Of a DNA stretch of 31,589 bases, positions 6,935 to 15,579 are shown piece by piece. The notes below the pieces were generated by a model, which worked only from the letters and a program-made list of their open reading frames with translations, made no database searches and was not told the DNA's origin. The stretch covers positions 1-31,589 of the forward strand of contig JBMFNP010000018.1 of assembly GCA_049970095.1 (NCBI GenBank), in the 5' to 3' direction. The first letter of the stretch is position 1. Each line of letters opens with the position of its first letter. Source of the DNA: SKW197 sp049970095 (lineage in GTDB: Archaea; Thermoplasmatota; Thermoplasmata; Lutacidiplasmatales; SKW197). The position numbers and the translations under genes were made by a program.

Positions 6935-7951
6935 TTATTTTATTCTGTGTACCATAAAGTCAGCAAACATGTTGAGAATTTCCCTCTCACGATTGTTTGG
7001 TAGCACTTTTAGGCATTCTTTCGCTTTAAGTGAAAATTCCACAGCCACCTTCTCTGCGTATTTGATAGCGCCGGTTTCTTTTAGTATATTTATGCAATTC
7101 TCAATATCTTCTGGGTTTGCAAAACGATTGCCCAGTGTTTCAATTATCTTTTTCCTCTGTAATTCATTTGCATTTGCAAGCGCATGCACAATGATCAATG
7201 TGCGTTTTCCCTCCTTCAAATCTCCACCTCTCTGCTTACCAGTAATCTCTGGATTGCCCAAAAGGTCAATTATATCATCTGCAATCTGAAATCCAATTCC
7301 AACAAGCCGCCCAAATTCTGCGCAGTTTTCAATCTGTTTTTCAGTGCCTTCAGCAATAATTGCACCCCCCATTGCTGCTGTCCGAAACATCAAAGAAGTT
7401 TTCTTCTCAATCATTTTAAGATATTCTTCCTCCGTGATATTGTATCTCTGGGCAAAATCCATATCCATCTGCTGACCCTCTGCAATTCCAAGCACCATTC
7501 TTGCGGTCTCTCTGAGTAAGCGCCTGACAATTGCATCACTTCCATCTACACTTTCCAGCACTTCAAAACCCTTTGCAAACAGTGCGTCTCCAACATCAAT
7601 CGCATATGCAAGACGGTAGTGCTCATCTGGATGTATGGTTTTATCTGCATGGATGCATTTGATTTTTCTGCGTGTTTCTGCCATGTCCATTATGTCATCA
7701 TGCACAAGTGTAAAGTTATGAATTAATTCCAGTGCAATTCCAAATCGCATCGCACGCTCCCCAGAGCCAGATATACAATCTGCAGTAAGCATTGCAAAAA
7801 TTGGACGCCAGCGCTTGCCACCCGCAAATGGATAACGCTGCATTCCCTTCAGCAATGGCTCATATTCCCCTTCCCTCAAAATCTTCTGAATTTCTATATC
7901 CACTCTCTTTCTGCGCTCAGCAATTTCTGGGAGTTCCTCTACATCTGCCAT
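6935..7951 (-). CDS. Polyprenyl (geranylgeranyl-type) diphosphate synthase
   Basis: The 338-residue protein is a trans-isoprenyl diphosphate synthase with both aspartate-rich motifs, DDIMD in LVHDDIMD and DDIID in QIADDIID, which bind Mg-diphosphate. It also has the N-terminal GGKRWRP substrate-binding motif. In archaea this enzyme condenses IPP units onto DMAPP to give the C20 or C25 precursor of membrane ether lipids; the exact chain length cannot be read safely from sequence. It is the third gene of an operon with IPK and IDI2. Its ATG lies 4 bases after the IDI2 stop, and a GGAGG ribosome site lies inside the end of IDI2. Confidence 0.92.
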   Translation of the reverse strand: MADVEELPEIAERRKRVDIEIQKILREGEYEPLLKGMQRYPFAGGKRWRPIFAMLTADCISGSGERAMRFGIALELIHNFTLVHDDIMDMAETRRKIKCIHADKTIHPDEHYRLAYAIDVGDALFAKGFEVLESVDGSDAIVRRLLRETARMVLGIAEGQQMDMDFAQRYNITEEEYLKMIEKKTSLMFRTAAMGGAIIAEGTEKQIENCAEFGRLVGIGFQIADDIIDLLGNPEITGKQRGGDLKEGKRTLIIVHALANANELQRKKIIETLGNRFANPEDIENCINILKETGAIKYAEKVAVEFSLKAKECLKVLPNNREREILNMFADFMVHRIK

Positions 7952-7954
7952 CTC

Positions 7955-9007
7955 TCAATCCTCCAGATACTCCTTTGTTTTTCCAATGATAATGCAAGGA
8001 ACTTTTTTCAATTCCTCAATATTCTTCACGCCGAGAAGAAACATTACCGCTTTCAGTTCTTCACGCATTGCCTCTAATTTGCGTTCAAGTTTCTGCTGGC
8101 CTTCATATGCAGGTTTCAGAAGTGCCTTCCCTACGCCCACGACATCTGCACCCAGTGCTATCGCCCTCGCAATATCCAGCCCGTTCCTTATTCCACCACT
8201 GGCTATCATTGGGAGACCTCTACCCCTCGCTTGGAGCACGCAAACAGGTGAGGGAATACCCCATTCACCGAGGGTTGCACCCAGAATTGCATGCAGATAA
8301 TCCTTATGAGCAATAGCACGGTACTGTTCCACCTTCGCAAAACTTGTGCCACTCAATCCAGATATGTCAACTGCTCTGATACCACATGCTTTGAGCCTTT
8401 CTACATTCTTTCTTGAAATCCCAGCACCCGTTTCCTTCACAATCACAGGAAGTGATGCTGCAAATTCCTTTATCATACCTGTAATGCCCTTTGCATTTTT
8501 GTCCCCTTCCTTCTGCACCACCTCCTGGAGAAAATTTAGATGGATTGCCAGAAAATCTGCATTAAGCATCTCCATTGCCTTCTTTCCATCTTCAACTGTA
8601 AGCACTCTCTCTCCTTTATTCTGTGGTACAAGTTGAGGTGCACCTAAATTAGCAATTTTAAGAGGAATATTATAGTTCTTGATTACTTCATATGAAAGCC
8701 TATCTCCACCATCAAATGCAGGTCTCTGACTTCCCACACCCATTCCAATCCCGAATTTTTCTGCTGTAGCACCTAGCCGTTCATTAAATTTTGTGGCTTC
8801 CGAGATCCCACCAGTCATTGCATTTATAATCACAGGCATTTCCAGTTTTTTCCCTAAAAATGTAATCTCAAGAGAGATTTCATCAAAATTTATTTCTGGC
8901 AGAGCATTGTGTTCAAAAAGGATGTCGTCCCAGTAGTTATGTCTGGCATCTACATCTTCCTTCATGCAGATTTCCAGATGTTCCATTTTTCTCTTATAGA
9001 CACTCAT
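7955..9007 (-). CDS. fni: Type 2 isopentenyl-diphosphate isomerase (FMN-dependent)
   Basis: The 350-residue TIM-barrel flavoprotein carries family motifs: an N-terminal RKMEHLEIC-type substrate site, VINAMTGG, GVGSQRPA, DFLAIHLNF, IVKETGAGIS, and the phosphate-binding ASGGIRNG and GADVVGVGKALLK. It interconverts IPP and DMAPP using reduced FMN. Its start overlaps the stop of the kinase gene by the ATGA arrangement, which implies translational coupling. Upstream lies the enzyme that makes IPP and downstream the enzyme that consumes IPP plus DMAPP, so the operon order follows the pathway. Confidence 0.95.
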   Translation of the reverse strand: MSVYKRKMEHLEICMKEDVDARHNYWDDILFEHNALPEINFDEISLEITFLGKKLEMPVIINAMTGGISEATKFNERLGATAEKFGIGMGVGSQRPAFDGGDRLSYEVIKNYNIPLKIANLGAPQLVPQNKGERVLTVEDGKKAMEMLNADFLAIHLNFLQEVVQKEGDKNAKGITGMIKEFAASLPVIVKETGAGISRKNVERLKACGIRAVDISGLSGTSFAKVEQYRAIAHKDYLHAILGATLGEWGIPSPVCVLQARGRGLPMIASGGIRNGLDIARAIALGADVVGVGKALLKPAYEGQQKLERKLEAMREELKAVMFLLGVKNIEELKKVPCIIIGKTKEYLED

Positions 9008-9804
9008 TTTATCACGACCTTTGTTCCCCTAATATCATTTCCTATAAGTGCATTTCTGATGCTGATATTGTCCCTTCCTGAGATTATCCATATCTCCAAT
9101 TTCTTCCCAGTGTTTTTCAGAAACTCAAAGGACTTTTGGACTTTTCCGAATATGCCTCCAGTAACATCAAAGGCTGGCACCCGCGCTTTCAAATCGGCAA
9201 TAAGCTCAGGTGTGATTTCTGATAAAATTTTGGTTGCCTTATCTGGTGGAAATTTTTCATATATACCTGGAATATCGCAGAGAAATATTACCCTTTCCGC
9301 ATCAAAAATCTCCGCAAGTTTGAGTGCCAAATCATCACCAGAGCATATGCTGAAGCATTTCTCCTCATCAAAAACTACATCTCCAAAAGTTACTGGCACT
9401 AGTCCATTTTCCATGGCGCCCCTGAACCTCTCCATAGCCAAAGATTTGAGTTTTCCATTGGAATTCAGAGCAACGCACAAAGGGGGGATTGAGACCGCAG
9501 GGAGTTTGAGTTTATACAGCATTTCCATTATTTTAAGGTTGAGGGAGCGCACATCATAATGTACTTTTGCAAACCCTTCAGCCTGTTTATTCACATCTTC
9601 ATTTTTTCCTGCGTCCAAACTGTATTGCTTTGCTTTTATATGTCCAAATGAGCCGGCACCATGCACAATCATGATGTCGCACACTTTTTTTTCTCTCTGC
9701 ACCCCCGCTATCTCACCAAGAATTTTCCATGTGGTCTTGCCTTTGAATCTGCGATATCTTCGCTTATCTGTAATTACTGACCCACCCAGCTTGATTATCT
9801 GCAT
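9004..9804 (-). CDS. ipk: Isopentenyl phosphate kinase
   Basis: The 266-residue protein belongs to the amino-acid-kinase superfamily. It has IIKLGGSVITDK at the N-terminus, the catalytic-His motif HGAGSFGH, CSGDDLA, and a VTGGIFGKV segment that fits IPK. It phosphorylates isopentenyl phosphate to IPP, the last step of the archaeal forms of the mevalonate pathway. A GTG at 9822 would add six residues (HITPV after the start), but the ATG at 9804 gives the usual IPK start immediately before strand 1. It is the first gene of the lipid operon and is divergent from the proteasome gene. No mevalonate kinase or phosphomevalonate decarboxylase gene is nearby, so the upstream branch of the pathway cannot be told here. 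Confidence 0.93.
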   Translation of the reverse strand: MQIIKLGGSVITDKRRYRRFKGKTTWKILGEIAGVQREKKVCDIMIVHGAGSFGHIKAKQYSLDAGKNEDVNKQAEGFAKVHYDVRSLNLKIMEMLYKLKLPAVSIPPLCVALNSNGKLKSLAMERFRGAMENGLVPVTFGDVVFDEEKCFSICSGDDLALKLAEIFDAERVIFLCDIPGIYEKFPPDKATKILSEITPELIADLKARVPAFDVTGGIFGKVQKSFEFLKNTGKKLEIWIISGRDNISIRNALIGNDIRGTKVVIK

Positions 9805-9870
9805 GACAGGTGTTATGTGCACCGCCTAATTATGTTTTTTGTGTCACTTGTGTCATTTGGTTTAGAAACC

Positions 9871-9881
9871 CTTATATATTG
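9871..9881 (+). promoter_or_regulatory. TATA box of proteasome beta gene
   Basis: CTTATATATTG lies about 57 bases before the ATG. It would place the transcript start near 9900, giving a short leader that includes the AAAGGTGG ribosome site at 9921-9928. Confidence 0.65.
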
Positions 9882-9932
9882 CATTCCCTTACATTTACAT
9901 GCCTTTTGGGAAATCTAAAGAAAGGTGGTTTT

Positions 9933-10571
9933 ATGGAAAATATACCAGAAGAATTGAAACATGGGACTACCACAATAGGGATTGTCTGTAAAGACGGTGT
10001 GGTGATGGCAACTGAGAAAAGAGCCACAATGGGCACATTTATCGCCCACAAAGACACGAAGAAATTGTTCAAGATAGATGAACATCTGGGACTTACGATT
10101 GCAGGACTTGTGGGTGATGCGCAACTGCTCGCGAGATACCTGAAGGCAGAGGTAGAGCTCTACAAACTCAAGAGGAATGCGCCCATCACTGTTGAGGGTG
10201 CTGCCACCCTGATGGCAAATATCCTTAATGGCAACAGATTTTTCCCCTACTATGTAGGTTTGCTTATTGGTGGGGTGGATGGCAAGGGTGCCCATGTGTT
10301 CTCTCTAGATGCAGTGGGTGGAAGCATTGAAGATAAGTTTGTCTCCGTTGGCTCTGGCTCGCCCTATGCATATGGAATTCTTGAAGAACACTATCACGAG
10401 GAACTCACAACAGCGGAGGCAGTGGATATCGCAATCAAAGCATTGAATGCTGCAATGAAGAGAGATTCCGCATCTGGAGATGGAATGAGTGTTGCAATTA
10501 TCACACAGAAAGAGTTCAGAGAACTTACGGATGAAGAAATAAAGAAACGCATAACCAAGCTTAAGTTCTAA
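9933..10571 (+). CDS. psmB: Proteasome subunit beta
   Basis: The 212-residue protein is an archaeal 20S proteasome beta subunit. A short propeptide, MENIPEELKHG, precedes the catalytic Thr in TTTIGIVCKDG. The cleavage falls between Gly10 and Thr11, and the active-site Lys follows in ATEKRATMG. The Ser-Gly motif SASGDGMSV near the end is typical of the family. It forms the two inner proteolytic rings of the particle. The frame is open back to 9810, but the TATA box at 9871 and the ribosome site AAAGGTGG at 9921-9928 fix the start at 9933. A hairpin with a T-rich tail follows the stop. Confidence 0.96.
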   Translation: MENIPEELKHGTTTIGIVCKDGVVMATEKRATMGTFIAHKDTKKLFKIDEHLGLTIAGLVGDAQLLARYLKAEVELYKLKRNAPITVEGAATLMANILNGNRFFPYYVGLLIGGVDGKGAHVFSLDAVGGSIEDKFVSVGSGSPYAYGILEEHYHEELTTAEAVDIAIKALNAAMKRDSASGDGMSVAIITQKEFRELTDEEIKKRITKLKF

Positions 10572-10600
10572 AATCTGTTTTTTAGATTTTTTAATTTTTT
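10570..10600 (+). terminator. Hairpin plus T-tract terminator candidate after psmB
   Basis: AAAATCT (10570-10576) and AGATTTT (10584-10590) form a perfect 7-bp stem around a T-rich loop, followed by TTAATTTTTT. Archaeal termination mainly needs the U-rich run, which is present in the loop and in the tail. It separates psmB from the FttA gene 42 bases downstream, so read-through is also possible. Confidence 0.5.
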
Positions 10601-10613
10601 GATGTGATGAGGT

Positions 10614-12530
10614 ATGGGAAGACTTGATGATGTAATCAAAGAAGTGAAGGCGGCTATACGAAATATTATTTCTGCGGAAATAGATGTATCAGATGTCGTC
10701 ATGGAAGGACCTTCAGTTGTAGTTTACACAAAGGACATGGACAAGTTTGTAGAGAACCCAGAACTGGTGAAACAGATTGCCCAAACGATCAGGAAGCGCA
10801 TTCTTGTGAGACCTGATCCCAAAATTGTTAAATCACAGGAAGTGGCAGAGGCAGAGATCAGAAAATGCATTCCACCAGATGCAGAAATAAAGGACATTTT
10901 TTTTGATGCAGAGACAGGGGAAGTAACGATAGAAGCAGGCAACCCTCTGAAGGCGTCTGGAGAAAACAATTCAATTGAAAACGAAATAAAGAAAAATACT
11001 GGCTGGGTTCCAAGGATTGTGCGTGCGCCTCCAATCCCTTCAAAAACTGTTGAGGAAATAAGAAAATTGTTGAGAGAATATGACAGTGAACGAAAGAAAT
11101 TTCTGAGTGATGTGAGTGCAAAAATCTGCCGTCTCATTACCAAGCAAGATAAATGGGTGCGGGTGACTGCACTTGGAGGTTTCAGGGAAGTGGGGCGCAG
11201 TGCCTCGCTCCTGAGCACGCCCGAGAGCCTGATTCTGATCGATTGCGGACTTGAAACATCTTCTGAGGGGAATGGTACTCCTTACTTCTACATACCGGAA
11301 ATTAAAAGCAGTTTTGCTGAGATTGATGCAATCGTGGTGACACATGCGCATTTAGACCATTCAGGGCTTGTACCAGCACTTTATAAATTCGGTTACAACG
11401 GCCCGGTTTACTGCACACCCCCCACCCGTGACCTGATGACCTTGCTTCAGATAGATTATATTAAGGTCTCGCAGGCTGAAGGGAAGAAGCCACTTTATGA
11501 GTCAAAACATGTGCGTGAGATGCTGAAGCACACAATCGTACTAAAATACGGAGAAACCACAGACATCTCACCTGATGTGCGTCTAACCTTCCACAATGCT
11601 GGACACATCCTAGGCTCTGCGGTAGCACACTTTCATATTGGGGAGGGGTTTTACAATATTGCGTTCAGCGGGGATATTAAATTTGAGAGAACCTGGCTAT
11701 TCAATCAAACTGCCACAAAGTTTCCGCGGTTGGAGACCCTTGTGATTGAAGCCACATATGGTGGACACAAAGACACCCAGCCCTCAAGGGAAGAGGCATC
11801 GGAGCGCCTCACCCAGATAATAAGGGAAACCCTCACAAAAGGTGGAAAAGTAATTATTCCAGTTTTTGCAGTTGGGCGTTCACAGGAAGTAATGATAGTG
11901 CTTGAGGAAAAGATGCGAATAGGTGATATTCCGCCTGTGCCCGTGTACCTGGATGGAATGATTTATGAGGCAACAGGAATTCACACAACCTATCCTGAAT
12001 ATCTCAATAGCCAACTTCGTCAGCTAATAATTGAAAGCGGCGAAAATCCCTTCCTTTCAAACATATTCCAGAAGGTGGATAGTGCGGAGAAACGCCAGAG
12101 CATTCTCGGTGATGTGGAATCCTGCATTGTGCTTGCAACTTCTGGTATGATGAACGGAGGGCCTGTAATGGAATATTTCCGTGAGTGGGCTGGAGATTCA
12201 AAAAATATGCTTATATTTGTGGGTTATCAGGGTGAACGCACACTGGGTAGAAAATTACAGAAGGGACTGAAAGAAATTATACTGAATGTGAAGGGACAGC
12301 CACGAGAAATAAAGGTGGAGATGGGAGTTGAGACCTGTGAGGGTTTCTCAGGGCATTCAGATAGAACCCAGTTACTCAACTATATCGGGGCACTTGAAGA
12401 CAGACCTGAGAAAGTGATTGTGAATCATGGTGAAGAAACGAAGTGTATTGAGTTGGCAAGTGCAATTTACAAGCGCTATGGAATTGAAACTAAAGCCCCC
12501 ATGAACCTTGAGACAGTGAGAGTAAAGTAA
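10614..12530 (+). CDS. fttA: Transcription termination / RNA 3'-end nuclease aCPSF1 (FttA)
   Basis: The 638-residue protein has the archaeal CPSF73-like layout. An N-terminal KH-like region (about 1-145) is followed by a metallo-beta-lactamase domain with HAHLDH at 244-249, then a beta-CASP domain (VIPVFAVGRSQE onwards). The MBL fold closes with GFSGHSDR and IVNHGEE near the C-terminus. In euryarchaea this enzyme cleaves nascent RNA at U-rich sites and ends transcription. The length matches the family (~635-640). A purine-rich GATGAGGT stretch precedes the ATG. The next gene starts 12 bases after the stop and is probably co-transcribed. Confidence 0.96.
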   Translation: MGRLDDVIKEVKAAIRNIISAEIDVSDVVMEGPSVVVYTKDMDKFVENPELVKQIAQTIRKRILVRPDPKIVKSQEVAEAEIRKCIPPDAEIKDIFFDAETGEVTIEAGNPLKASGENNSIENEIKKNTGWVPRIVRAPPIPSKTVEEIRKLLREYDSERKKFLSDVSAKICRLITKQDKWVRVTALGGFREVGRSASLLSTPESLILIDCGLETSSEGNGTPYFYIPEIKSSFAEIDAIVVTHAHLDHSGLVPALYKFGYNGPVYCTPPTRDLMTLLQIDYIKVSQAEGKKPLYESKHVREMLKHTIVLKYGETTDISPDVRLTFHNAGHILGSAVAHFHIGEGFYNIAFSGDIKFERTWLFNQTATKFPRLETLVIEATYGGHKDTQPSREEASERLTQIIRETLTKGGKVIIPVFAVGRSQEVMIVLEEKMRIGDIPPVPVYLDGMIYEATGIHTTYPEYLNSQLRQLIIESGENPFLSNIFQKVDSAEKRQSILGDVESCIVLATSGMMNGGPVMEYFREWAGDSKNMLIFVGYQGERTLGRKLQKGLKEIILNVKGQPREIKVEMGVETCEGFSGHSDRTQLLNYIGALEDRPEKVIVNHGEETKCIELASAIYKRYGIETKAPMNLETVRVK

Positions 12531-12542
12531 GGTGTAAGGAGA

Positions 12543-13475
12543 ATGGCGAAGGTAGGAATAACCGCACTTGTGCCTCCTGAACTTGTTTATCTCTCAGGAA
12601 ATGTTCCAGTTGATTTGAATAACTTTGTGCCCCACACACAGTACTACCCAGTACACAAACTCTGTGCATGGACTGCAATCTGGAGGGACATTGTTATTGC
12701 GGAAAAATTTGTAGATAAAGTGGTGGTGGTTGCTGGTGGGGACTGCCACAATTCTCTTGTTGATGGGCAAAAAATCCAGATGCATGGGATTCCAACACAT
12801 TATTTCTTTTACCCTTTTTCAGGCGAGATTGAATTGATGAAAAAGGAGTGCCAGAGTTTGGTGGAATTTCTCGGGGGGGAGAAATGCAAAGAAATGCTGG
12901 AGATTGTTCACGAGGTAAAAAGGCTAGGAAAGCATATAGATGCACTCAGAATAAACGCAAAAATTCCTGCAAAATTTGCATTTGACTTTATGATCAAGAT
13001 GAGCGACCTTGGTGGAAACCCCGAGCATATGAGAAAACTGGCTGAAAGCGTTGTGGAGAGAGAACTTTCCCATCTGCCAAGAATTGCATTGTTAGGTGTG
13101 CCTCCCATCTACAGGGATTTTCATGATGTAGCTGAGCAATCAGGACTCCATATTGTGTTTGATGAACTTCCTTATGAATTCCTGCGCCTGGGAGGAAGAA
13201 GTTTTGAGGAGGTTGTGGAAAGTTATACAAAATATACCTTTGCCCGTCCCCTAATGTACCGCATAAACTTTCTGAAACAGGAGCTGGCAAAACGAAAAAT
13301 TGATGGGATAATCCACTACACACAGTATGCCTGTCATCACATTCTTGAGGATGATGTGCTGCGAAAGGAACTTCCATATCCTTTTCTTACAGTCCAGGGA
13401 GACCTGCCTGGTCCAGTACCTTCACAGCTGCGGCTCAGAATGGAAGCATTTGCAGAAATTCTGGGAATGCGGTAA
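12543..13475 (+). CDS. 2-hydroxyacyl-CoA dehydratase D-component (HgdB/BcrC-like) family protein
   Basis: The 310-residue protein matches the HgdB/FldC/BcrC family: an N-terminal PPELVYLSG segment, three conserved-looking cysteines at 41, 68 and 264, and the family C-terminal pattern QGDLPGPVPSQLRLRMEAF. In the known enzymes three Cys per subunit hold a [4Fe-4S] cluster, and an ATP-driven activator (HgdC type) supplies the electron. Here neither the second subunit nor the activator is adjacent, and the protein is shorter than the classic ~370-430 residues. The actual reaction is therefore open; a benzoyl-CoA or double-cubane-type reductase relative is an alternative. AAGGAGA precedes the ATG. 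It converges on the PHP gene with one base between the stops. Confidence 0.8.
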   Translation: MAKVGITALVPPELVYLSGNVPVDLNNFVPHTQYYPVHKLCAWTAIWRDIVIAEKFVDKVVVVAGGDCHNSLVDGQKIQMHGIPTHYFFYPFSGEIELMKKECQSLVEFLGGEKCKEMLEIVHEVKRLGKHIDALRINAKIPAKFAFDFMIKMSDLGGNPEHMRKLAESVVERELSHLPRIALLGVPPIYRDFHDVAEQSGLHIVFDELPYEFLRLGGRSFEEVVESYTKYTFARPLMYRINFLKQELAKRKIDGIIHYTQYACHHILEDDVLRKELPYPFLTVQGDLPGPVPSQLRLRMEAFAEILGMR

Positions 13476-13476
13476 T

Positions 13477-14121
13477 TCAGAGGAACTTCTTTGGGTTTTC
13501 ATACAGGGCAAGGTACGCTTCATCACCATCAAGTCCTGCTCCTAATGCAACTCTGTATGCTTTTTCTGGAGAGAGAATATCCTCAGGTTGGTGAGCATCT
13601 GAATTTACAAGGAAACTGGCACCTGCCTTTTTCCCGATTTTCACCACATGCCCGTTTGTGAGGCAATGCCCTTTCCTTGAAGAGATTTCAAGAAATACAT
13701 CATTGTCCTGGGCAAGTTTGGCAACATGGTATGTGATAAGCCCAGGATGTGCAAGTATATCCACATCTTCGCACCCTGCAGCAAATTCATTAGTTCCTTC
13801 AGCTACAGGCTCTGCAAGAGTTTCTCCATGCACCACCACAACCTTTGCGCCCTGCATCCTGGCTATGTGTGCAAGTTCTGGAATAGATTGTGGAGGCACA
13901 TGTGTGAGTTCTACGCCAGCTATCGCCCTGATTTTCCAGTGCTTGTTCACAAGTGCACATTCTTTCTTTATTTTTTCAATCACTTCAACGACATCTGCAC
14001 CGCAATGGTCTGTAATCGCAATTGCAGTGTGCCCAAGAACTTCTGCCCTTCTGGCAAGTTCGCAAGGCGTGAAATACCCATCACTTAGCATGGTGTGAGC
14101 ATGAAGTTCAATTCTCTGCAA
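13477..14121 (-). CDS. PHP-domain metal-dependent phosphoesterase (histidinol phosphatase-like)
   Basis: The 214-residue protein is a PHP domain with ELHAHTMLSDG, ITDHCG, GVELTHVPP, VVHGET, LAHPG and VNSDAHQP in order. These supply the His/Asp ligands of the metal centre. It probably hydrolyses a phosphoester; archaeal members are often annotated as histidinol-phosphatase domain proteins without proof. The start is a TTG at 14121, chosen because GAGGTGA lies a few bases upstream and the HxH motif begins seven residues in. It is the last gene of the RIO1-KH operon, which raises the possibility of an RNA-related role, but no RNA-binding part is visible. Confidence 0.8.
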   Translation of the reverse strand: MQRIELHAHTMLSDGYFTPCELARRAEVLGHTAIAITDHCGADVVEVIEKIKKECALVNKHWKIRAIAGVELTHVPPQSIPELAHIARMQGAKVVVVHGETLAEPVAEGTNEFAAGCEDVDILAHPGLITYHVAKLAQDNDVFLEISSRKGHCLTNGHVVKIGKKAGASFLVNSDAHQPEDILSPEKAYRVALGAGLDGDEAYLALYENPKKFL

Positions 14122-14130
14122 AATTTCACC

Positions 14131-14682
14131 TCAAAGCTCAAACCCCATTTCATACACCCTCAGCTCTTCCCTCTTTCTTTCAAGGAAACGGTAAACTGTG
14201 CTGTGTTCACTCCCTCTGAGAAGCATCTCAATTGCTTCTCTCGCAATTCTGAAGTTCTCATACTGTCCAATAATGCTCACCGTGTGTCCGTAAATGGATA
14301 CTTCTGTACCTGTGAGTTCCTCAATAATTCGCCTTGTTTTTCCATTTCTCCCAATGAGCCTACCCCTCAATCTTATGAGACCATTTTTGCTTTTACCCGC
14401 AAATTCTTTTATGTCAATGCATTCAAAGTATGTATCTTCGTCAAAGATGCGTTTTGCCCGTTCTGGAGAGAAACCCCTTGCAACTGCAATCACATAGTCC
14501 CTCAATTTGATGCTGAGAAGGGGATCTGCAATTTCTGATGCATCTATTGTGATTTCGCCTGTCTTAGAATCCACAAAAATTTTTGCACCGAATTTTCTTT
14601 CAATTTCCCTCTTTGTGCATCCATTTTCGCCAATAAGCACACCAATTCTTTCAACCGGTACTTTCACATAGAATAAGCTCAT
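14131..14682 (-). CDS. KH-domain rRNA-processing protein (Dim2/Pno1/Krr1-like)
   Basis: The 183-residue protein has two KH domains, with GxxG loops IGENG (about residue 17) and IGRNG (about residue 112). The second is followed by an ISIYGHTVSIIG-like strand and a helical C-terminus. This is the layout of archaeal Dim2/Pno1 homologues, which bind the 3' end of 16S rRNA during small-subunit maturation. Its ATG overlaps the stop of the RIO1 gene as ATGA, with GGAGGTG inside the end of RIO1 as ribosome site. Linkage to RIO1 is common in archaea and supports the role. Confidence 0.9.
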   Translation of the reverse strand: MSLFYVKVPVERIGVLIGENGCTKREIERKFGAKIFVDSKTGEITIDASEIADPLLSIKLRDYVIAVARGFSPERAKRIFDEDTYFECIDIKEFAGKSKNGLIRLRGRLIGRNGKTRRIIEELTGTEVSIYGHTVSIIGQYENFRIAREAIEMLLRGSEHSTVYRFLERKREELRVYEMGFEL

Positions 14683-15452
14683 TTCAACACCTCCAGTGTT
14701 TCCTCTAACAGTTCCTTTTCATCAATTTCAATACCTAACTTGGTGAAGTATCTTGCAATATTAAAAACATCTCTTCTTACAAGTTCATAAAACCTGGGGT
14801 GTTCTCTAGTAACTGCCTGTCCCACATCTATGATGTAAACCTTCTTTCTGAAATAGAGCATGTTAAATTCACTGATGTCGCCATGGACAAGCCCTGATTT
14901 GAGTATCAGTTTGTTCATGCGCACCACATCCTTGAATATTTTCTCAGGGGCTTCCACTTCCACATCTTTTATCATGGGCGCTGGTGCCCTGTTTGTACCA
15001 ATGTATTTCATCACCACAACATTATCCAGAAATTCCAGGGGCTGGGGCACCCGGACACCCGCCTCAAACATGATTTTGAGGTTCCGGAATTCTTTCTGAG
15101 CCCATGTGAAGATAATTTTTTTCCTGTCCTTACCTGAATACTTGAATCTTCTGTCTCCTTTTATGTATTCGGAGATGCGGTTGAAATTTGCATTGCCTAC
15201 ACGGTAGATTTTAACTGCGACATTTCCGTATTTTCCGCCGCTGGCTTTGAATACATTTCCTTCCTTACCTGTGGAGATTGGGTAATCTAGCGTTTCAAAA
15301 TAGCCATGAGCCATCAGCTTGTATAGCGTGAGCATCAGGTCCCTTGTGAACACCTCATTCTCTATCTTTCGCCAGTCAGAAGTCTTTTCACGAAGGTTCA
15401 GTTTTGCGATTTCGTATTCAATTCTTTTTTCGTCAAACCCAACTACAGCCAT
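14679..15452 (-). CDS. rio1: RIO1-type serine protein kinase / ATPase
   Basis: The 257-residue protein is a RIO kinase. The flexible-loop nucleotide site STGKEGNVFKA is at about 61-71, the catalytic Lys is in VAVKIYR, the catalytic loop is LVHGDISEFNML, and the metal-binding Asp is in IIDVGQAV. RIO1 acts in the final steps of small ribosomal subunit maturation. The ATG at 15450-15452 lies about 28 bases after a TATA-like TTAATAA, which fits a leaderless transcript. It is the first gene of the RIO1-KH-PHP operon and is divergent from tRNA-Arg. Confidence 0.95.
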   Translation of the reverse strand: MAVVGFDEKRIEYEIAKLNLREKTSDWRKIENEVFTRDLMLTLYKLMAHGYFETLDYPISTGKEGNVFKASGGKYGNVAVKIYRVGNANFNRISEYIKGDRRFKYSGKDRKKIIFTWAQKEFRNLKIMFEAGVRVPQPLEFLDNVVVMKYIGTNRAPAPMIKDVEVEAPEKIFKDVVRMNKLILKSGLVHGDISEFNMLYFRKKVYIIDVGQAVTREHPRFYELVRRDVFNIARYFTKLGIEIDEKELLEETLEVLK

Positions 15453-15544
15453 ACATTTTCTATATTATTGAAAGGGTTATTAAGGTTTTGGAAAGGGTGT
15501 TGAGGTATATTACTGTGATATTGGGAAGTCATAGTGAAATAACC

Positions 15545-15554
15545 TTTATTATAT
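15545..15554 (+). promoter_or_regulatory. TATA box of tRNA-Arg
   Basis: TTTATTATAT is centred about 30 bases before the first base of tRNA-Arg(GCG), the usual archaeal spacing. The transcript may run on into elp3. Confidence 0.6.
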
Positions 15555-15579
15555 CCTTTCACTTTGCCATTCCTAAAAT

